Shown here: one piece after another, positions 38,315 to 48,864 of the stretch
Numbering within the stretch: position 1 is the first letter of the stretch
How the letters are laid out: each line of letters begins with the position of its first letter
Origin: Sulfurospirillum oryzae
GTDB taxonomy: Bacteria > Campylobacterota > Campylobacteria > Campylobacterales > Sulfurospirillaceae
Length of the DNA stretch: 64,000 nt
Assembly (NCBI RefSeq): GCF_025770725.1
Contig: NZ_JANZKZ010000002.1
Span: 558,001 to 622,000 of the forward strand
Reading direction: 5' to 3'
The notes under the pieces: model-generated
What the model was told of the DNA's origin: nothing
Seen by the model: only the letters and a program-made list of their open reading frames with translations
Databases searched by the model: none
Translations under genes and position numbers: made by a program

Positions 38315-39497
38315 TTTAACCCCACCAGAGCCTCCAAAAACGACGGCTCTTCAAAACCTTCAAGCACAACCACACCGCATTTTCTTTTTTGCGGGTGTGG
38401 TCAATGGCTTGCTCTTTGTTGCTCTTTTGGGTCTGCATTATGCTGCTCTTTTGAGTTTACATGTAAGCGTTGGGCTATACCATGCTTACGCGATGACGTT
38501 TATCGTCTTTACGCAATTCTTTGCAGGTTTTTTGCTAACAACATTTCCACGCTATCTTTCACGTCCATCGGCAAAGCAAAGCGAGTATATGCCTGTTGCA
38601 TGGCTGATCAACGGTGGTAGTGTGTTCTTTGTGGTATGCTCTTTTATTTCAGAAATGACACTTATCGCGCCTATGTTGGTTATTTTGGCGGGCTATGTGA
38701 AACTCTGCTTACTTTTGCTTGATTTTCAAACGAAAAGTACGGTAACAAATAAAACAGATACCACATGGATGCTCAGAGCTTTTGCTCTAGGAACGGTTGG
38801 TCAAGTGCTTTTTATAGCGAATCTTTTTATTCCAACCTATGCCCTAGCACTTGGAATAAGTTTTTATCTCTATTTGTTCTTTATTGTTCTTATCGTTTCA
38901 CAAAAAATGATGCCTTTTTTTGCGGCTAACAGCATCATCGGCTATACAATGAATAAAAGCAAGCACTTTTTGCTTTTGGTTTTTGTAGCACTCATCCTTA
39001 AGGTCATTTTAGAGGCTTTAAATATGAACGCTTTTGTAGCAGATAGTGCGCTTTTTGGCATCATTACTTATGAGCTTCTCAAATGGCGTCTTCCATTTCG
39101 AAAATCACCTGCTATTTTATGGGTGCTGTTTCTTTCTATCTGGTGGGTTCCAGTAGGGTTTGGACTTTTTGTTGTGCAAGATTTTTCAGCACTGGTTGGT
39201 CATTCTATTTATTTGGAAAAGTCGCCACTACACGCCTTAGCGCTGGGCTATTTTACAACCGTGTTGATTGGTTTTGGAACAAGGGTGATCCTCGGACATT
39301 CAGGTCGTACACCTAAAGCAGATGCTTATGCTGTGACACTTTTTGGACTCATCCAAGCAATGACACTCATTCGTATCATTGCGGGTATTTTCCCACAAAT
39401 TGGCTATTTGCATGCTATATTTACTGTGGCAATACTGTGGATTGTTATCTTTGGATTATGGTCAAAGCGGTATATTCATATTTTATTTGAGAAGTAA
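38298..39497 (+). CDS. nnrS: NnrS-family heme-copper membrane protein
   Basis: About 400 residues with roughly 12 transmembrane helices. RIFFFAGVVNGLLF near the start, YHAYAMTFIVFTQFFAGFLLTTFPRY and the HALALGYFTTVLIGFGTRVILGHSGR block are typical of NnrS, which protects against nitric oxide stress. GTG at 38298 is preferred: AGGGGGG lies at 38282-38287. An ATG at 38259 is in frame but has no ribosome site. Either start overlaps tpx. It is likely under the same Crp/Fnr-type site. Confidence 0.88.
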   Translation: MVFVSSLTPPEPPKTTALQNLQAQPHRIFFFAGVVNGLLFVALLGLHYAALLSLHVSVGLYHAYAMTFIVFTQFFAGFLLTTFPRYLSRPSAKQSEYMPVAWLINGGSVFFVVCSFISEMTLIAPMLVILAGYVKLCLLLLDFQTKSTVTNKTDTTWMLRAFALGTVGQVLFIANLFIPTYALALGISFYLYLFFIVLIVSQKMMPFFAANSIIGYTMNKSKHFLLLVFVALILKVILEALNMNAFVADSALFGIITYELLKWRLPFRKSPAILWVLFLSIWWVPVGFGLFVVQDFSALVGHSIYLEKSPLHALALGYFTTVLIGFGTRVILGHSGRTPKADAYAVTLFGLIQAMTLIRIIAGIFPQIGYLHAIFTVAILWIVIFGLWSKRYIHILFEK

Positions 39498-39503
39498 TGC
39501 GTC

Positions 39504-39525
39504 GTGAGCCGTATAAGCGGCTCAC
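39504..39525. terminator. Hairpin between nnrS and copZ
   Basis: GTGAGCCG (39504-39511) pairs perfectly with CGGCTCAC (39518-39525) around TATAAG, followed by CTCTTT. It lies seven bases after the nnrS stop, between convergent genes. A TTACATGTAA follows at 39530-39539. Confidence 0.65.
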
Positions 39526-39541
39526 CTCTTTACATGTAAGC

Positions 39542-39748
39542 TTAGGATATGACTTCAAATCCCGCATCATCAATCGCTTTTTCAAACACACTCACATCAA
39601 TGGGCGCATCGTATTCGATAACCGTTTTACCGCTAGCAAGGTCAACATTAACACTTTTAACCCCTGCAATTCCCTCTAAAACACCTTTGACGCTTTTAAC
39701 GCACCCCATACAACTCATACCTTTAACTACCAATGTGATTGTTGCCAT
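39542..39748 (-). CDS. copZ: Copper chaperone (heavy-metal-associated domain)
   Basis: 68-residue HMA-fold protein with the metal site GMSCMGC (Cys13, Cys16), followed by VKSVKGVLEGIAGVKSVNVD. It would pass Cu(I) to the CopA pump encoded 22 bases upstream on the same strand. Confidence 0.9.
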   Translation of the reverse strand: MATITLVVKGMSCMGCVKSVKGVLEGIAGVKSVNVDLASGKTVIEYDAPIDVSVFEKAIDDAGFEVIS

Positions 39749-39770
39749 TGCGTATCCTTTTACTATGATT

Positions 39771-41936
39771 TTACTTTTTCATTTTCCAACGTCTTAAAAG
39801 CAGTGAATTACTCACTACCGAGACAGAACTCATCGCCATTGCACCACCTGCGACAATGGGGTTTAACATACCCATAAACGCCAGTGGAATCGCTAAAATA
39901 TTATACACAAAAGCCAAAAAGAGGTTCTGCTTAATTTTTGACATCGTAGCGCGAGAAAGAGCGATGGCATTAACCACATAAAGTGGATCGTTTGCGATTA
40001 AAATCAGATCAGCACTCTCCACAGCAATATCCGAGCCATTGGACATCGCAATCGCTACATCTGCCACCGCAAGTGCGGGTGCATCGTTGATACCATCTCC
40101 CACCATACAGACAAATTTGCCTTCACTCTTTAATTTGGTAATTGCCTCCGCTTTGCCATCAGGTAAGACTTCTGCAAAAAAATGCTTTATACCTAACTCA
40201 TCGGCTACTTTTTGGGCACAACGTTGATTGTCACCTGTCAGCATAAAGACTTCAATGCCATCATTTTGAAGCTTCTCAATGGCTACTTTGGCACTTTCAC
40301 GAATCGTATCTGCAAGTGCGATATAACCGATAACGTACTCTTTGGTAGCAAGAGCGACAATGCTATTTCCTGCCTCTATAAATGTTTGTGCCTCATGTGA
40401 AAGTTTGAGTGAGGTAAACTGTGTTATAAATGCGGGTGAGCCTGCAAAGTAAAGCACGCCATCAATTTCCCCTGAAACGCCCAATCCTGAATAGTTTTGA
40501 AATGCTTGAACACTCGTTGATGCGCTTTGCTGTGCTGAAGCGATGATCGCTTTAGCTAGCGGGTGTTTTGAGCCCTCTTCCAAGCTTGCGGCAAGAACTA
40601 AAAATTGCTCTTTGCTTAAATCATTTTTTTCGATTAAAACATCAACCACTTGCGGATTTGCGTAAGTCAACGTTCCCGTTTTATCAAACACAACGGCATT
40701 AATTTTTCCTACATTTTCAAGCACTTCAGCATTTTTAATCAAAATACCTTCACTAGCCCCTCGCCCAACACCAACCATAATCGCCGTAGGCGTAGCAAGT
40801 CCAAGAGCGCATGGGCATGCGATAACAAGGACTGAAACGGCATTAATGATTGCCTCTTCAAAATTACCTCCAATCATCCACCATGCGCCAAAAGTGATAA
40901 GAGCGATGCTCACAACGATGGGCACAAAAATGCCCGAAATCGTATCAGCAAGGCGTTGGATGGGCGCTTTAGAGCCTTGCGCCTCTTCGATGAGACGTAC
41001 GATGGAAGCTAAAAAGGTGCCTGAGCCTACTTTCGTGGCTTGGCATTTGAGCATACCATCACCATTTTTGGTCGCCCCAACGATATGATCGCCCACGGAT
41101 TTAAGCACAGGCAAACTCTCACCTGTCATCATCGACTCGTCAACCATACTGTTGCCTTCCACAACAATGCCATCGGTGGGAATACTCTCACCTGCTTTGA
41201 CCACAAAAATATCGTTTACATGTAAAAATTCTATGCTGATCTCTTCGAGGATGCCATTTCGCTCAACAAACGCTTTTTTCGGTTGTAAATGAAGCAGTTT
41301 TGCAATAGCAAAACCCGTCTTTGCTTTGGCTCTCACTTCTAACAGTTTTCCTAAAAGTACCAAAGTGATCACCGAAACAGAGGCTTCAAAGTAAAGATGC
41401 AATGGCAAATTAAGAAGCAGAACACAAAGGCTTAAAAAGTATGCGGCACTCGTACCTAAAACGACCAATACATCCATATTGGCACTACCACTTTTTAGGC
41501 TTTTATATGCTCCTATGTAAAATTTTCGTCCGCAGTAAAACTGTACAATAGTGGCTAAAACAAGCTGCAATACAGGCGATAGATGAAGATGTACTCCACC
41601 TAACATGGCTACCATTTCAACTAAAAATGGTGAGGTTAAAAGTGCCGAAAGGATAAATTCTCTCAAAAGTTTACGGTACTCTTGCTCTTTTTCTAAACTT
41701 TTTTGGTTTTGATCAACCTTCGCCGATTCGGTTGCCCCAAAACCTGTTTTTTCGATGGTTTGTATAATTTCAGAAAGGTTGATTTGTGGGTTAGAAGAGT
41801 CGATAAAAGCTTTTTCAGACGCCAAATTGACATTGGCTTTGACACCTTCCAGCTTGCCAAGTACACGCTCTATGCGCGCGGAACATGCCGCACATGTCAT
41901 GCCCTTAATATCGAGCTCAAAATGTTTTTCGGACAT
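39771..41936 (-). CDS. copA: Copper-exporting P1B-type ATPase
   Basis: 721-residue Cu(I) efflux pump. It has one N-terminal HMA domain with MTCAAC, the CPC motif in [14 protein letters not shown], the phosphorylation loop DKTGTLT, an HP motif in SKHPLAKAI, and [10 protein letters not shown] in the nucleotide domain. Eight transmembrane helices are expected. It is first in a two-gene unit with copZ. Upstream (41937-42029) is a TTACATGTAA at 42015-42024; no CueR-type operator is evident. Confidence 0.96.
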   Translation of the reverse strand: MSEKHFELDIKGMTCAACSARIERVLGKLEGVKANVNLASEKAFIDSSNPQINLSEIIQTIEKTGFGATESAKVDQNQKSLEKEQEYRKLLREFILSALLTSPFLVEMVAMLGGVHLHLSPVLQLVLATIVQFYCGRKFYIGAYKSLKSGSANMDVLVVLGTSAAYFLSLCVLLLNLPLHLYFEASVSVITLVLLGKLLEVRAKAKTGFAIAKLLHLQPKKAFVERNGILEEISIEFLHVNDIFVVKAGESIPTDGIVVEGNSMVDESMMTGESLPVLKSVGDHIVGATKNGDGMLKCQATKVGSGTFLASIVRLIEEAQGSKAPIQRLADTISGIFVPIVVSIALITFGAWWMIGGNFEEAIINAVSVLVIACPCALGLATPTAIMVGVGRGASEGILIKNAEVLENVGKINAVVFDKTGTLTYANPQVVDVLIEKNDLSKEQFLVLAASLEEGSKHPLAKAIIASAQQSASTSVQAFQNYSGLGVSGEIDGVLYFAGSPAFITQFTSLKLSHEAQTFIEAGNSIVALATKEYVIGYIALADTIRESAKVAIEKLQNDGIEVFMLTGDNQRCAQKVADELGIKHFFAEVLPDGKAEAITKLKSEGKFVCMVGDGINDAPALAVADVAIAMSNGSDIAVESADLILIANDPLYVVNAIALSRATMSKIKQNLFLAFVYNILAIPLAFMGMLNPIVAGGAMAMSSVSVVSNSLLLRRWKMKK

Positions 41937-42029
41937 TTTTTATCTCCTTTATTTTGTGACATTTTAACGCTTCATTACTTGCTCCAAGATGAAACAAAAA
42001 ATGTAGCTTTATCTTTACATGTAAAGGGA

Positions 42030-43334
42030 TTATTCGCTCGCTTTATCTTCCAAAAGCTCTATGGGTTCAATATCGGTATTAAAATCTTGGTATTCGAGTT
42101 TGGCATCTTTAAGATTTTTAGTTGCCTTGGCACCTAAACGCTTTAAATTCTCCACACGACCCAGTATATTACCCGATCCCTCGGTAAGCTGTTTTTGAGC
42201 GTTTTCATAGCTGTTATTCAGTGTTTGAAGCTGAGTGCCTACTTTTTTGAAGCTTTCTGAAAAACCGACCATTTTGTCGTACATTTTGCCCGCTTCATCA
42301 AAGAGCTTCGTGGCAAGCGTACTCGACTGCTCACTTTGCCAGTAAAGATAAATCGTACGCAATGAAACAGTCAATGTTGAAGGGTTCACAATGGCAATAT
42401 GCTTGCGAAGCGCGTACTCATAAAGTTTGGGATCTTCATTGATTGCAACTGAGAATGCCCCTTCAATAGGCACAAACATAAAGACATACTGAAGTGTGCC
42501 TTGTTTGTAGTGCGCATAGTCTTTGCTATCAAGCGTGTCAATATGCTCACGAAAAGCTTGCATCAGTGCTTTAGAAGCAATGTTTTTTTCCTCATCGCTC
42601 TCGGCCCTAATGAATTCATCGTAACTGTTGAGTGAGACTTTTGAATCAATGATGATGGTGCGTTCTTGAGGGAGTTTGATGACGACATCGGGACGTTTGG
42701 TACGACCTTCTTCATCTTTATAACTCTCTTGCGTCTCGTAATGCACGCCCTTAATAAGCCCAGAATATTCCAAAACACTCTCCAAGATCATCTCGCCCCA
42801 ACTACCTTGGCTTTGCTTTTTACCTTTGAGTGCTTTGGTAAGATTTTCAGCCTCTTTAGAGATGTTCATTCCCGCTCTTGCTACCAGTTCAATCTCTTTG
42901 GAGAGTTCAGCAAATTTTTTTGTACTGTTTTCTTGGGAATTTTCAATACTTTTTTTAAAACCATCCAAATTTTCTTTAAAGGGCTTAAGGAGTGTTTCAA
43001 GCGATTTTATCGAGGTGTCATCAAGCTTTTGAAGCTTCTTTTCCAAATGCTGTTCCATAATGGCATTCAGTTTCAGTTCAAGTTTTTTACCCTGCTCTTC
43101 TAGGTCAAACTTTAGTTTTTGATTGCCCTCTTTTTGCGCACCAAGTTCTGCTTGAAGTTTCGCACTTTGCATGTTAAGTGCCACGTTTTCAGCGCCCAAT
43201 TGCTCATTTTTCGCTTTGAGTTCTACAAGTTCATTTGCTTTTTCTTTGAAGCTAGCTCTAATCCATAGCCCAAACACCAACATGGCAACAAAAAATGTGA
43301 TAAAAACAGCTAACAACAGCATCTCTTGAGGCAT
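42030..43334 (-). CDS. rmuC: RmuC-family DNA recombination protein
   Basis: 434 residues: an N-terminal membrane helix (about 5-27), a long coiled coil (about 35-170), and the RmuC nuclease-like domain with KGKKQSQGSWGEMILESVLEYSG, RPDVVIKLPQERTIIIDSKVSL and VMFVPIEGAF. RmuC limits inversions at short repeats; the biochemical activity is unproven. The coiled coil plus PD-(D/E)xK-like IIDSK motif is typical of the family. Confidence 0.92.
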   Translation of the reverse strand: MPQEMLLLAVFITFFVAMLVFGLWIRASFKEKANELVELKAKNEQLGAENVALNMQSAKLQAELGAQKEGNQKLKFDLEEQGKKLELKLNAIMEQHLEKKLQKLDDTSIKSLETLLKPFKENLDGFKKSIENSQENSTKKFAELSKEIELVARAGMNISKEAENLTKALKGKKQSQGSWGEMILESVLEYSGLIKGVHYETQESYKDEEGRTKRPDVVIKLPQERTIIIDSKVSLNSYDEFIRAESDEEKNIASKALMQAFREHIDTLDSKDYAHYKQGTLQYVFMFVPIEGAFSVAINEDPKLYEYALRKHIAIVNPSTLTVSLRTIYLYWQSEQSSTLATKLFDEAGKMYDKMVGFSESFKKVGTQLQTLNNSYENAQKQLTEGSGNILGRVENLKRLGAKATKNLKDAKLEYQDFNTDIEPIELLEDKASE

Positions 43335-43367
43335 AAAAACTCCTAATGTAGTCTTACATGTAAAAAA

Positions 43368-43652
43368 TTAATCGATATAAATGGTGTCTAAAATCTGATT
43401 TTTGAAGCGAATATTTTCCAAGTTTTGTTTTAAAACACGGTTTTCTTCTTTAAGGATCGAGTACTCGCCATAAAGCTTATTAATATCTCGACTCATATAG
43501 TAGATCTGGTTTTTGATGTAGATTTTGGGCAAAATAACCAAAAAAGCAACAAACATCACCATATACACAAGCAATAAAAAACGAAAATCAAGATTTTTCT
43601 CGACTTTCTGCTCGGCATCATACTGTTCTAAGAGTTCGTTTTTATCGCCCAT
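43368..43652 (-). CDS. FtsL-like bitopic membrane protein
   Basis: 94 residues with a short charged cytoplasmic N-terminus, one transmembrane helix (about 24-44), then a coiled-coil segment (about 50-85, SILKEENRVLKQNLENI). Size, topology and location directly after rsmH (its ATG overlaps the rsmH stop by 11 bases) match ftsL, which is usually hard to recognise by sequence. The DivIC/FtsB family has the same shape and is an alternative. The ftsI gene that often follows ftsL is absent. Confidence 0.65.
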   Translation of the reverse strand: MGDKNELLEQYDAEQKVEKNLDFRFLLLVYMVMFVAFLVILPKIYIKNQIYYMSRDINKLYGEYSILKEENRVLKQNLENIRFKNQILDTIYID

Positions 43653-44568
43653 TACGCCCTCTTATCTCAAATACTCTTAACTTTGCACTGCGACTTCTTG
43701 GATTTCTTTTCACTTCAGCATTTGTTGCTTCAATCGGTTTTTTACTAATGAGTTTTCCTATGCTGTGATTATTGCCGCACATGCAACGCATCACGGAAGG
43801 CAAACAGATACAATTTTGACTCCACAGTTTAAACGTCTGCTTCACAATACGATCTTCCAACGAATGAAAAGAGATAATTCCTACAATACAGTGCTCAAAT
43901 TGCGCGTTTTTAATGCTTTCCAAAAGCTCATTCAAGACGCCAAGCTCGTTATTGACTTCGATGCGAATGGCTTGAAAGAGAAGCGTTGAAGGATGAATAC
44001 TCTTTTTGCCTCCCACTTTTTCAGCCAGTTTTGAAAGCTCTTTTGCACTTTCTATAGGTGCTTTTGTCCTCGCATCGCAAATAAGCTGTGCCAGTTTTTT
44101 ATATTCATGGATCTCACCATACTCACGCAAAATAAACTCTAACTCCTCTTTGGAGTAATGATTGATAACCTTATAAGCACTGAGCTCTTGTTTTGGATTC
44201 ATGCGCATATCAAGAACATCGGAGTCAAAGGCAAATCCACGCTCTTTTTTATCAAGTTGCAAAGAAGAGACACCAATATCGGCTAAAATACCACGAATAG
44301 GCAAATTGGAATACTTTGCAATCACTGAAGAAAAGTTGCCATGATGAAACGACACGCGATCACCAAAGCGTTCTAACCGTTTTTGACTAAAGACTAACGC
44401 CTCTTCATCTTGGTCACATCCAATGAGTTTAATATGTGGATTTTGCTCTAAAAGAGCTTCGCTATGCCCGCCATACCCAAGTGTACAATCAATAATAACC
44501 CCTTCGTCAATGCCAGAAAATGCCGCTTTGACCTCTTCTAAAAGTACGGGAATGTGGGGAACGTTCAC
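43642..44568 (-). CDS. rsmH: 16S rRNA (cytosine-1402-N4)-methyltransferase
   Basis: 308-residue SAM-dependent methyltransferase (formerly MraW). HIPVLLEEV at the start, DCTLGYGGHSEALL as the SAM-binding loop, DIGVSSLQLDKKERGFAFD and SFHSLEDRIVKQTF are family signatures. It is followed by the FtsL-like gene in the usual division-cluster order, though mraZ and ftsI are not seen here. Confidence 0.97.
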   Translation of the reverse strand: MNVPHIPVLLEEVKAAFSGIDEGVIIDCTLGYGGHSEALLEQNPHIKLIGCDQDEEALVFSQKRLERFGDRVSFHHGNFSSVIAKYSNLPIRGILADIGVSSLQLDKKERGFAFDSDVLDMRMNPKQELSAYKVINHYSKEELEFILREYGEIHEYKKLAQLICDARTKAPIESAKELSKLAEKVGGKKSIHPSTLLFQAIRIEVNNELGVLNELLESIKNAQFEHCIVGIISFHSLEDRIVKQTFKLWSQNCICLPSVMRCMCGNNHSIGKLISKKPIEATNAEVKRNPRSRSAKLRVFEIRGRNGR

Positions 44569-44601
44569 AGGGTATCCTTAATTAAAATGGCTCTATTATA
44601 C

Positions 44602-45900
44602 TCAACTCAGACTTACAATCGCCTCATAAGCGACATCCATCATTGTCTCAATTTCTTTACATGTAATCACATAAGGTGGCATAAAATAAACAACATTACC
44701 CAGTGGGCGAAGAATAACGCCTTTTTTGAGTGCATACGTAAATATTTTTAAATTGACACGAAAATCTATAGGATAAACATCCAATTCCACTGCGGCAATC
44801 ATTCCCATTTGGCGCACTTTTTGCACGTTAGGAAGCGCTTTAAAACGCTCTAGCTTTGAAGCAATTAAGGCAATTTTTTCTTGATTTTTCTCCAGTATAG
44901 ACTCGTTTTCAAAAATATCCAGTGTCGCATTAGCAGCACTACACGCTAAAGGATTTCCCGTATAGCTGTGCGAGTGTAAAAAGGCTTTAAATTCGGTGTA
45001 ATCACAATAAAAAGCATCATAAACTTTTTGAGTCGTAAGCACAACGGAAAGTGGCAGATAACCTCCCGTTAGTCCTTTCGAAAGTGTCATAAAATCAGGA
45101 CTAACACCTGCGTGTTCACACGCAAACATTTTACCCGTTCGTCCAAATCCAACTGCGATTTCATCGGCAATAAGATGCACATCATATTCATCACACAGTT
45201 TGCGAGCAAGTGTAATGTAATGAGGATGGTACATGTTCATTCCACCTGAGCATTGAACCAATGGCTCAATGATAAATGCTGAAATTTGAGCTGCTTTTTC
45301 TTTAAAAATTTGCGCTAAAGCATCCGCTGCTTTTATGGCACTCTCTTTTGTCTGATCTTTGGGTACAGGCGTTTGAATCGTTTGCAATAAAATATCTTCA
45401 AAAACTTCTTTATAAAGCTTAACATCACCCACCGCTAAAGCACCGATAGTTTCACCATGGTAACTGTTTTCTAAAGAGACAAAAAAAGGTCGTTTTTGCC
45501 CTCTGTTTTTATGGTATTGAAAGCTCATTTTTAAAGCGACTTCAATAGCACTTGAGCCATTATCGGCATAAAAACATTTTTCTAACCCTTGTGGCGCTAA
45601 ATCACACAATCTTTTAGAGAGCTTTACAATCGGCTCATGCGTAAATCCAGCAAAAATAACATGTTCAAGCGTTTCTAATTGCTCTTTGATCTTTTGATTG
45701 ATGTAAGGATTGCAATGTCCAAAAATATTGACCCACCACGAGCTAACACCATCGATATAACAGTTATCATCAAAGTCAACCAAATAAACTCCACGACCAC
45801 TTTTAATGGGGATCAAAGGAAGCGTCTCGTGGTCTTTCATCTGCGTACATGGATGCCAAATATATTTCAAATCATCATCTATTAACTTTTTTGTGTCCAT
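44602..45900 (-). CDS. bioA: Adenosylmethionine-8-amino-7-oxononanoate aminotransferase
   Basis: 432-residue PLP-dependent aminotransferase of biotin synthesis that makes 7,8-diaminopelargonate (DAPA). KYIWHPCTQMKDHE at the start and GVSSWWVNIFGHCNP are BioA markers. The PLP lysine is in LSKGLTGGYLPLS, and DEIAVGFGRTGKMFACE is the cofactor ring-binding block. No other bio gene is adjacent. It is divergent from the ppiD-like gene. Confidence 0.94.
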   Translation of the reverse strand: MDTKKLIDDDLKYIWHPCTQMKDHETLPLIPIKSGRGVYLVDFDDNCYIDGVSSWWVNIFGHCNPYINQKIKEQLETLEHVIFAGFTHEPIVKLSKRLCDLAPQGLEKCFYADNGSSAIEVALKMSFQYHKNRGQKRPFFVSLENSYHGETIGALAVGDVKLYKEVFEDILLQTIQTPVPKDQTKESAIKAADALAQIFKEKAAQISAFIIEPLVQCSGGMNMYHPHYITLARKLCDEYDVHLIADEIAVGFGRTGKMFACEHAGVSPDFMTLSKGLTGGYLPLSVVLTTQKVYDAFYCDYTEFKAFLHSHSYTGNPLACSAANATLDIFENESILEKNQEKIALIASKLERFKALPNVQKVRQMGMIAAVELDVYPIDFRVNLKIFTYALKKGVILRPLGNVVYFMPPYVITCKEIETMMDVAYEAIVSLS

Positions 45901-46005
45901 TGTTACATTTTGCCTTTTTTTGTTAGGAGTTTCACGCGATTTATGGTTATTTAATAACTATATAGATAGAATTATAGCAAAATACGAAGTTCTCAAAGGG
46001 CAAGA

Positions 46006-47469
46006 ATGATTACGTGGATGCAACGTCACAAGAAATATTTGGTCATCACTATCTGGATTAGTACAATAGCATTCGTTGGTGCTGGTTTTGTAGGATGGGG
46101 TGCTTATGACATGAACAAAGATCGCGCCGCTTCTGTCGCGAAAGTAGGTCATCGAACTATTTCCGTCCAAGAGTTTCAATCTGCTTATGCAACCCATTAC
46201 AATTTTTACAACAACCTTCTTGGTGGTAAACTTACTCAAGAACAAGCTGAACAAATGGGACTTAACAAAATTGTTATGAATACTCTTGTTAATCAAGCAC
46301 TTCTTTTGAATTATGCTGATGAAATTGGACTTCTTGCTACAAAAGAAGACGTTAAAGAGCGCCTTAAAAATACTCCAAATTTTCAAACAGATGGCGTCTT
46401 TAATAAAGATCTCTACTACACTATTTTAAAAGCAAATCGTATCAATCCAAACGACTATGAACATGGTCTTGAAAAAGAGATCCTAAATGCAAAACTTGAA
46501 AGCTTTTTCAAATTAGCTCCTTCGCCTAAAGAAATTGACCTTTTTGCTTCTGCTTTTTTTATGGAAGACCGTCTTGCCATTAGTGCTATAACGCTTGACG
46601 CTAACGAGGTCACTGTCAATGAAGAAGCAATTAAAGCCTATTGGGAAAAGAATAAATCGAATTATCTTACAAAGAAAAGCTATACGCTAGAACTTCTATC
46701 GCTACCTCAATCATCAAGCAAATTTGATGATAAGACATTAGAAGAGTTTTTTGCTCAAGAAAAACATAACTATAAATTTGAAGATGGCAAATTAATGAGT
46801 TTTGATGAGGCAAAAGCAAAACTTGCTATTGACCTCAGACTTAAAAATGATAAGAAAAGTGCGTTAGAAGCTTTCCTTGCTTTCAAAAAAGGCGAGATTC
46901 CAGCAACCGAAACCAAAGTTATCTTTGATGACGATACAATCTACCCTCTTGATAAAATCCAAATTGCCGCTAAAGATGAAGTCTTAAAACCACTTGTTAT
47001 CAAAGACAACTACGTCATTATCAAAGTCAAAGAGATCAAACTTCCAGAACCTATGTCGTATGAAGTGGCAAAAAAAGATGCTTCACGTGATCTTTTAGAT
47101 GAGCTTAAAAGTGCCACTCTTGAAAAGAAAGCTCAGGCAAAACTTGAGAATTTGACAGCAGGTAACGATATCGGTTTTGTTAGTAGAGATTCTGTAAAAT
47201 CTATTGCAGGTCTTAGCGAAGCAAAAAGCGCTGAGTTTTTAAGTCACGTTTTTGATAACACAGCCAAAAAAGGTTATAAAGTTATTGACGGTAAAGCCAT
47301 AGTCTACGAGGTTTTGGAACAAAAGTTGCTTAATAAAGAGAAAGCTAAGCAGTATGTTAGCATGATTAGTGAAAATGTTTTACAAGTGAAACAAGCTGAA
47401 TTAAACCAAAATCTTATTAAAAAGCTCGCTGCTGTATACAAAGTCGAGCAATACTACAAAGGAAAATAG
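46006..47469 (+). CDS. PpiD/SurA-like membrane-anchored periplasmic chaperone
   Basis: 487 residues: an N-terminal transmembrane helix (about 9-33), a SurA/PpiD-type helical chaperone domain (VGHRTISVQEFQSAYATHY, LTQEQAEQMGLNKIVMNTLVNQALL), and a C-terminal half with AAKDEVLKPLVIKDNYVIIKV. A parvulin-like core may be degenerate: the usual active-site residues are not evident. It would help periplasmic protein folding. ftsA starts immediately after its stop. Confidence 0.8.
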   Translation: MITWMQRHKKYLVITIWISTIAFVGAGFVGWGAYDMNKDRAASVAKVGHRTISVQEFQSAYATHYNFYNNLLGGKLTQEQAEQMGLNKIVMNTLVNQALLLNYADEIGLLATKEDVKERLKNTPNFQTDGVFNKDLYYTILKANRINPNDYEHGLEKEILNAKLESFFKLAPSPKEIDLFASAFFMEDRLAISAITLDANEVTVNEEAIKAYWEKNKSNYLTKKSYTLELLSLPQSSSKFDDKTLEEFFAQEKHNYKFEDGKLMSFDEAKAKLAIDLRLKNDKKSALEAFLAFKKGEIPATETKVIFDDDTIYPLDKIQIAAKDEVLKPLVIKDNYVIIKVKEIKLPEPMSYEVAKKDASRDLLDELKSATLEKKAQAKLENLTAGNDIGFVSRDSVKSIAGLSEAKSAEFLSHVFDNTAKKGYKVIDGKAIVYEVLEQKLLNKEKAKQYVSMISENVLQVKQAELNQNLIKKLAAVYKVEQYYKGK

Positions 47470-48849
47470 TTGAGCACTACGATTTTAGGTATCGACATTG
47501 GTTCAACCAAGATTTGCGCTATTATCGCTCAAAAAAACGATGATGGTGACATCAAAATCTTAGGCGCAGGTATTGCAAAGTCTCAAGGTCTTAAAAAAGG
47601 TATTATCACCAACATTGACCTTGCTTCAAAGTCGATTCGCAATGCACTTAATGATGCAAAAAGAGTCGCAGGTACACAGTACGAGAGAGTCATTGTTTCC
47701 ATTTCTGGAGCATACACGAAAAGCGTTGATAGCAGCGGTATTGTCAATATTCCTAACCGTGACATTGGTATCAAAGAGATCAATCGTGCGATGCAAATGG
47801 CTGATCATAACGCCAACATCCCGAATGAGTATGAAAAACTCCATGTACTTCCTTACAATTTTAAAGTAGATGACCAAGAGTTTATTGAAGATCCTCTTGG
47901 AATGAACGGCGCACGCCTTGAAGTGCAAGTGCATATCATTACAGCCCAAAAATCATCTCTTAGCAATCTTAGAAAAGCCGTTAAATCAGCAGGCGTAGAA
48001 ATTGATAATATCGTACTTGGTGGTTATGCTTCAGCTATTGCTGTTTTAAATCATGATGAGAGAGAATTAGGCGTTGCTGTCATCGATATGGGTGGCGCTA
48101 CATGTAACGTGATGATTCATGCTGGCAACTCCATGCGCTTCAATGATTATTTAGGTGTGGGATCACTCAATATAACAAACGATCTCTCAACGGCTCTTCA
48201 TACACCATTAGGTGCAGCCGAAGAAATTAAAATTAATTATGGCTCTCTCAAAAGCAACTCAAGCGAACTGATTGAGCTTCCTGTCATTGGCGATGACGGT
48301 TCAACCCATGAAGTATCACTCAATATTGTTTCTAACGTTATTTATGTTAGGGTTGAAGAGACGCTAATGATCTTAGCAAAAACACTTGAAGACAGTAGTT
48401 TTAAAGAACAAATAGGTGCAGGTGTCGTTTTAACAGGTGGAATGACAAAACTGGATGGTATTAGAGAATTAGCGTCAGCTATTTTTGATAATGTACCCAT
48501 CAGAATTGCCAAACCAAGAGAAATGGACGGACTCTTCGAAACACTGAGAGATCCAAGCTATTCAACAGCAATTGGTCTTGTTTTATATGGCGGAGGTTAC
48601 TTCACGCCTTATGAAATCGATTCTAACAAAAAATTACGTTACAAAGATGAAACCATTGAACCAACACGTCATCATCATCAAGAAACATTTGAAGAGAGTG
48701 ACGATGTTGAAGAAAATGAAATTGGAACACTTCCTGCTTCTGATAGCAGTAATGCAAAAGAGAAACTTAAAGATCTCGCAAATATCCAGGAAGAACATAG
48801 TGAGGGTTTTGGCTCAAAGCTATGGAATAGACTGACACAATTATTTTAA
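47470..48849 (+). CDS. ftsA: Cell division protein FtsA
   Basis: 459-residue actin-like ATPase that tethers FtsZ to the membrane. GIDIGSTKICAII at the start, the SHS2-type 1C domain, VIDMGGATCNVMIH and VVLTGGMTKLDGI are clear. The C-terminal SKLWNRLTQLF is the amphipathic membrane-targeting helix. A low-complexity acidic linker (about 395-440) precedes it. The start is TTG at 47470, set by family alignment and the immediately preceding stop. ftsZ follows after 15 bases. Confidence 0.95.
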   Translation: MSTTILGIDIGSTKICAIIAQKNDDGDIKILGAGIAKSQGLKKGIITNIDLASKSIRNALNDAKRVAGTQYERVIVSISGAYTKSVDSSGIVNIPNRDIGIKEINRAMQMADHNANIPNEYEKLHVLPYNFKVDDQEFIEDPLGMNGARLEVQVHIITAQKSSLSNLRKAVKSAGVEIDNIVLGGYASAIAVLNHDERELGVAVIDMGGATCNVMIHAGNSMRFNDYLGVGSLNITNDLSTALHTPLGAAEEIKINYGSLKSNSSELIELPVIGDDGSTHEVSLNIVSNVIYVRVEETLMILAKTLEDSSFKEQIGAGVVLTGGMTKLDGIRELASAIFDNVPIRIAKPREMDGLFETLRDPSYSTAIGLVLYGGGYFTPYEIDSNKKLRYKDETIEPTRHHHQETFEESDDVEENEIGTLPASDSSNAKEKLKDLANIQEEHSEGFGSKLWNRLTQLF

Positions 48850-48864
48850 AGAGGGGTACGAGGA

